This document shows, one piece after another, positions 42,970 through 44,303 of a stretch of DNA of 44,303 bases. Source of the DNA: an uncultured Paenibacillaceae bacterium (lineage in GTDB: Bacteria; Bacillota; Bacilli; Aneurinibacillales; Aneurinibacillaceae); contig CAMLDI010000024.1 of NCBI GenBank assembly GCA_946478845.1, positions 1-44,303 of the forward strand, given 5' to 3'. Below the pieces are notes generated by a model. That model had not been told where the DNA came from. It worked only from the letters and a program-made list of their open reading frames with translations, and did no database searches. Positions within the stretch are counted from its first letter, which is position 1; every line of letters begins with the position of its first letter. Position numbers and translations under genes: made by a program.

Positions 42970-43002
42970 AATAAAGATGGGTAGGTAAAGTACCCACCCC
43001 AT
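42970..43002 (-). promoter_or_regulatory. Terminator-like hairpin before the 42750-42941 gene
   Basis: Minus-strand RNA: AUGGGGUGGGUA, loop CUU, UACCUACCCAU (one bulge, one G-U pair), then CUUUAUUUUAA. It overlaps the stop codon of the upstream DHH-like gene. Confidence 0.65.
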
Positions 43003-43808
43003 TAAAATTTTGTATAGTTCATTTTGTTCGTGTTTCTCAAGGCAAACGAAAATAAATTTCCCGGCTTTTTATAAGGGTAATATAGATCAACGCTATTTTT
43101 AGATTGGCTAAATTCCTTTACAACTTTGAATTGTCCATCTGGTAAAAATATAGGAAAATCAGGAAAGTATTGTTGTAATTGTTTAAGTGGTAAATTTGTT
43201 TTTAAATATCCTTCCTTGTCCATGACAATCTTTCCACTAAGCCAATTTTTAACCTTGTCAAAGTTTTCCTTAGTTTCTTTCTCAATCCGATCAATCAGGA
43301 CACCCATATCTAACATTTCAAGGAATTTCCTTTGAGTATCTTTATATCTAGGATTGAAGTGTCCGAGGTAGGCAGAATCAATGGCAAGTAATACCATTTG
43401 TTGCTCTCTCGATGTCTCTGAAATTTTAATATTATAGTAAGATATGATCTGCAAGAGTGTGCTTAATACCGCCTTATTTGTATAATTGCCACGATGGAAC
43501 CCTAAAATGGAATTGATATTAGCAGAATTAGGATTTACTTTATCATGGGATTGTACCTTTACCACATGATTATCCCAACACTTACCAGATTCCAATGCAA
43601 TATCAACACCAATGGCAGATTTATTACTTCTATTAATCATTGAATGAAACTTTTTAAAATCGTAAAAATGCTCTGTTTTGTAATCCTTTATGTATGTTAA
43701 AAGATTGCATGATAGTAAACTATCAATATCATCTGACATACAAAGCGAATAGATTTCATTTTCATCATTACAAAAATTCGGGTATTTCTCCATTAAGTTT
43801 TTATCCAC
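43002..43808 (-). CDS. Phage protein with degenerate DHH-phosphoesterase-like motifs
   Basis: 268 aa (about 263 if ATG 43793 is the start). Three short motifs occur in DHH/RecJ order: SDDIDS at 25-30 (motif I, usually HxDxDG), GVDIAL at 67-72 (motif II Asp), and WDNH at 78-81 (motif III, usually DHH). The pattern VNPNSANINSILGFHRGNYTNKAVLSTLLQI follows. A metal-dependent phosphodiesterase fold is possible but several ligands are substituted, so activity is doubtful. The upstream GTG start abuts a U-tract with no usable ribosome binding site. Confidence 0.5.
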   Translation of the reverse strand: MDKNLMEKYPNFCNDENEIYSLCMSDDIDSLLSCNLLTYIKDYKTEHFYDFKKFHSMINRSNKSAIGVDIALESGKCWDNHVVKVQSHDKVNPNSANINSILGFHRGNYTNKAVLSTLLQIISYYNIKISETSREQQMVLLAIDSAYLGHFNPRYKDTQRKFLEMLDMGVLIDRIEKETKENFDKVKNWLSGKIVMDKEGYLKTNLPLKQLQQYFPDFPIFLPDGQFKVVKEFSQSKNSVDLYYPYKKPGNLFSFALRNTNKMNYTKF

Positions 43809-43844
43809 AAAAAAAAGAGCGATTCCTGCAAAATAGAATCACCC
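43809..43844 (-). promoter_or_regulatory. Terminator-like hairpin abutting the DHH-like gene start
   Basis: Minus-strand RNA: GGGUGAUUC, loop of 10, GAAUCGCUC, then eight U directly against GTG 43808. The stem is complete only with G-U and U-G pairs on the coding-sense RNA. The only AGGA near the start lies partly in the stem. A separate GGTCA/TGACC hairpin lies at 43866-43884. Confidence 0.7.
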
Positions 43845-43976
43845 TTGCACCGACAAATATATAATGGTCATGATAGATTTGACCTATGTATCTAAATTTA
43901 AAACAAAAATATAATTGTTTTTCTCCCTTTTATCCATATCGGCAAAGGGAAGAAACTATGTTTTACTGTGAATCAC

Positions 43977-44165
43977 TCACTCACCTCCAGTATGTTTTAA
44001 TATGTATTCCTTATACTTAAACAATTTTTCGTCGCTCATATCACAAGAATTAGTTTCCCATCGGGAAATGAGTGAAATTGAACAGTTCACAAAAAGAGCA
44101 ATTTCTTTTAATCGGATACGATATTTCCGTCTTTTAATAACCCAATATTCCCTTTCATTCATCAT
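43977..44165 (-). CDS. XRE/Cro-type phage regulator
   Basis: 62 aa, a single helix-turn-helix: REYWVIKRRKYRIRLKEIALFVNCSISLISRWETNSCDMSDEKLFKYKEYI. The SxSxISRWET recognition helix and the length fit small Cro/C1-like DNA-binding proteins. GGGGAG lies seven bases before ATG 44165. Its targets could be the element's own promoters. It is co-oriented with the other genes, so it is perhaps an activator or middle-gene regulator rather than the lysogeny repressor. Confidence 0.75.
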   Translation of the reverse strand: MMNEREYWVIKRRKYRIRLKEIALFVNCSISLISRWETNSCDMSDEKLFKYKEYILKHTGGE

Positions 44166-44190
44166 TAAAAATCTCCCCTTTTATCCCTTT

Positions 44191-44227
44191 AAAATTAAAA
44201 AAAGGAGTAGGCAAAATAGCCCACCCC
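44191..44227 (-). promoter_or_regulatory. Terminator-like hairpin before the XRE gene
   Basis: Minus-strand RNA: GGGGUGGGC, loop UAUUUU, GCCUACUCC, then UUUUUUUAAUUUU. Nine pairs, two of them G-U, complete only on the coding-sense RNA. It lies 26 nt before the ATG. Confidence 0.75.
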
Positions 44228-44248
44228 TTAAATCATTAAATTATTCAA

Positions 44249-44303
44249 TTAAACAATAGTAAGCATTGCAAGGGCTTTAGATGAAAATACTTTCAGGCCC
44301 AAT
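44249..44303 (-). CDS. Partial C-terminus of an upstream phage gene
   Basis: Minus-strand frame entering from the right edge, reading LGLKVFSSKALAMLTIV and then TAA at 44251-44249, followed by the hairpin at 44191-44227. Too short to identify. An alternative frame (ending SIFI) is also open, so the call is weak. Confidence 0.3.
   Translation of the reverse strand, partial: LGLKVFSSKALAMLTIV

Larger units (their letters stand above)
34022..44303. mobile_element. Phage-like integrated element, left end in window
   Basis: It begins at a displaced tRNA-Pro(GGG) 3' half and runs beyond the right edge. All convincing genes are on the minus strand: regulator, DHH-like, replication-initiator-like, small and large terminase candidates, portal, cargo gene, connector and structural candidates. 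There is no integrase, capsid, tail or lysis gene in the visible part. Spacers are long and rich in hairpins, unlike the tightly packed genes of typical siphoviruses. The intact tRNA-Pro and the integrase should lie at the unseen right end. Confidence 0.8.

Overview
The window looks like a chromosome segment of an AT-rich, endospore-forming member of the Bacillota (class Bacilli). The evidence is an alpha/beta-type small acid-soluble spore protein gene, a YpuI/DUF3907 gene, a double-GTPase bacterial dynamin (DynA type), strong AAGGAGG-type ribosome binding sites, frequent TTG/GTG starts, and many short rho-independent terminators. I cannot name the genus from sequence alone.

Chromosomal part (1 to about 34,020). 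From left to right: a secreted subtilase; YpuI-like and FixH/YtkA-like lipoprotein genes; dynA; two small hypothetical genes; the spore protein; an ammonium transporter; a methyltransferase and a glycerophosphodiester phosphodiesterase; a tRNA cluster (Met-Val-Glu). Next is a four-gene minus-strand operon that places a GalT/HIT-like protein and a membrane-anchored C39-like cysteine peptidase beside glutamine-dependent asparagine synthetase, possibly for envelope modification. It is followed by a CapA-like metallophosphatase, several small genes, a TPR lipoprotein, a PH-domain protein, an acyltransferase-3 protein, an amidase/glucosaminidase/SLH wall hydrolase, a membrane-anchored SGNH hydrolase, and a tightly coupled TetR - MFS exporter - rifampicin-phosphotransferase-like operon with a 42-bp operator palindrome. 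A second tRNA cluster (Val-Leu-Cys) follows, then a coiled-coil protein with a BclA/C1q-like C-terminal domain, and a GntR - ABC transporter operon with its own promoter and operator.

Mobile part (34,022 to the right edge). A 45-nt displaced 3' half of a tRNA-Pro(GGG) gene marks the left attachment site of an integrated phage-like element that runs out of the window. Its genes are all on the minus strand. In transcription order they are: XRE-type regulator, DHH-like protein, small phage protein, 44-bp iteron-like repeats, winged-helix replication-initiator-like protein, small protein, small terminase candidate, large terminase, SPP1-type portal, a membrane Gly-zipper cargo gene with its own promoter, a small protein, a connector candidate and a structural protein candidate. 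No major capsid or tail gene lies between the portal and the attachment site, so this is either a decayed prophage or a satellite-like element that keeps its packaging machinery.

The most unusual signal is RNA-level architecture in the element. Seven genes are preceded by a terminator-like hairpin with a U-tract, placed at or just upstream of the ribosome binding site. Several stems are complete only when G-U pairs are allowed on the minus-strand (coding) transcript. In addition, the two spacers flanking the large terminase gene are packed with short, mutually different hairpins (about 14 in about 450 bp, and about 8 in about 130 bp), some of them mutually exclusive. This fits an RNA-based control layer such as antitermination, attenuation or processing, but that function is inference.
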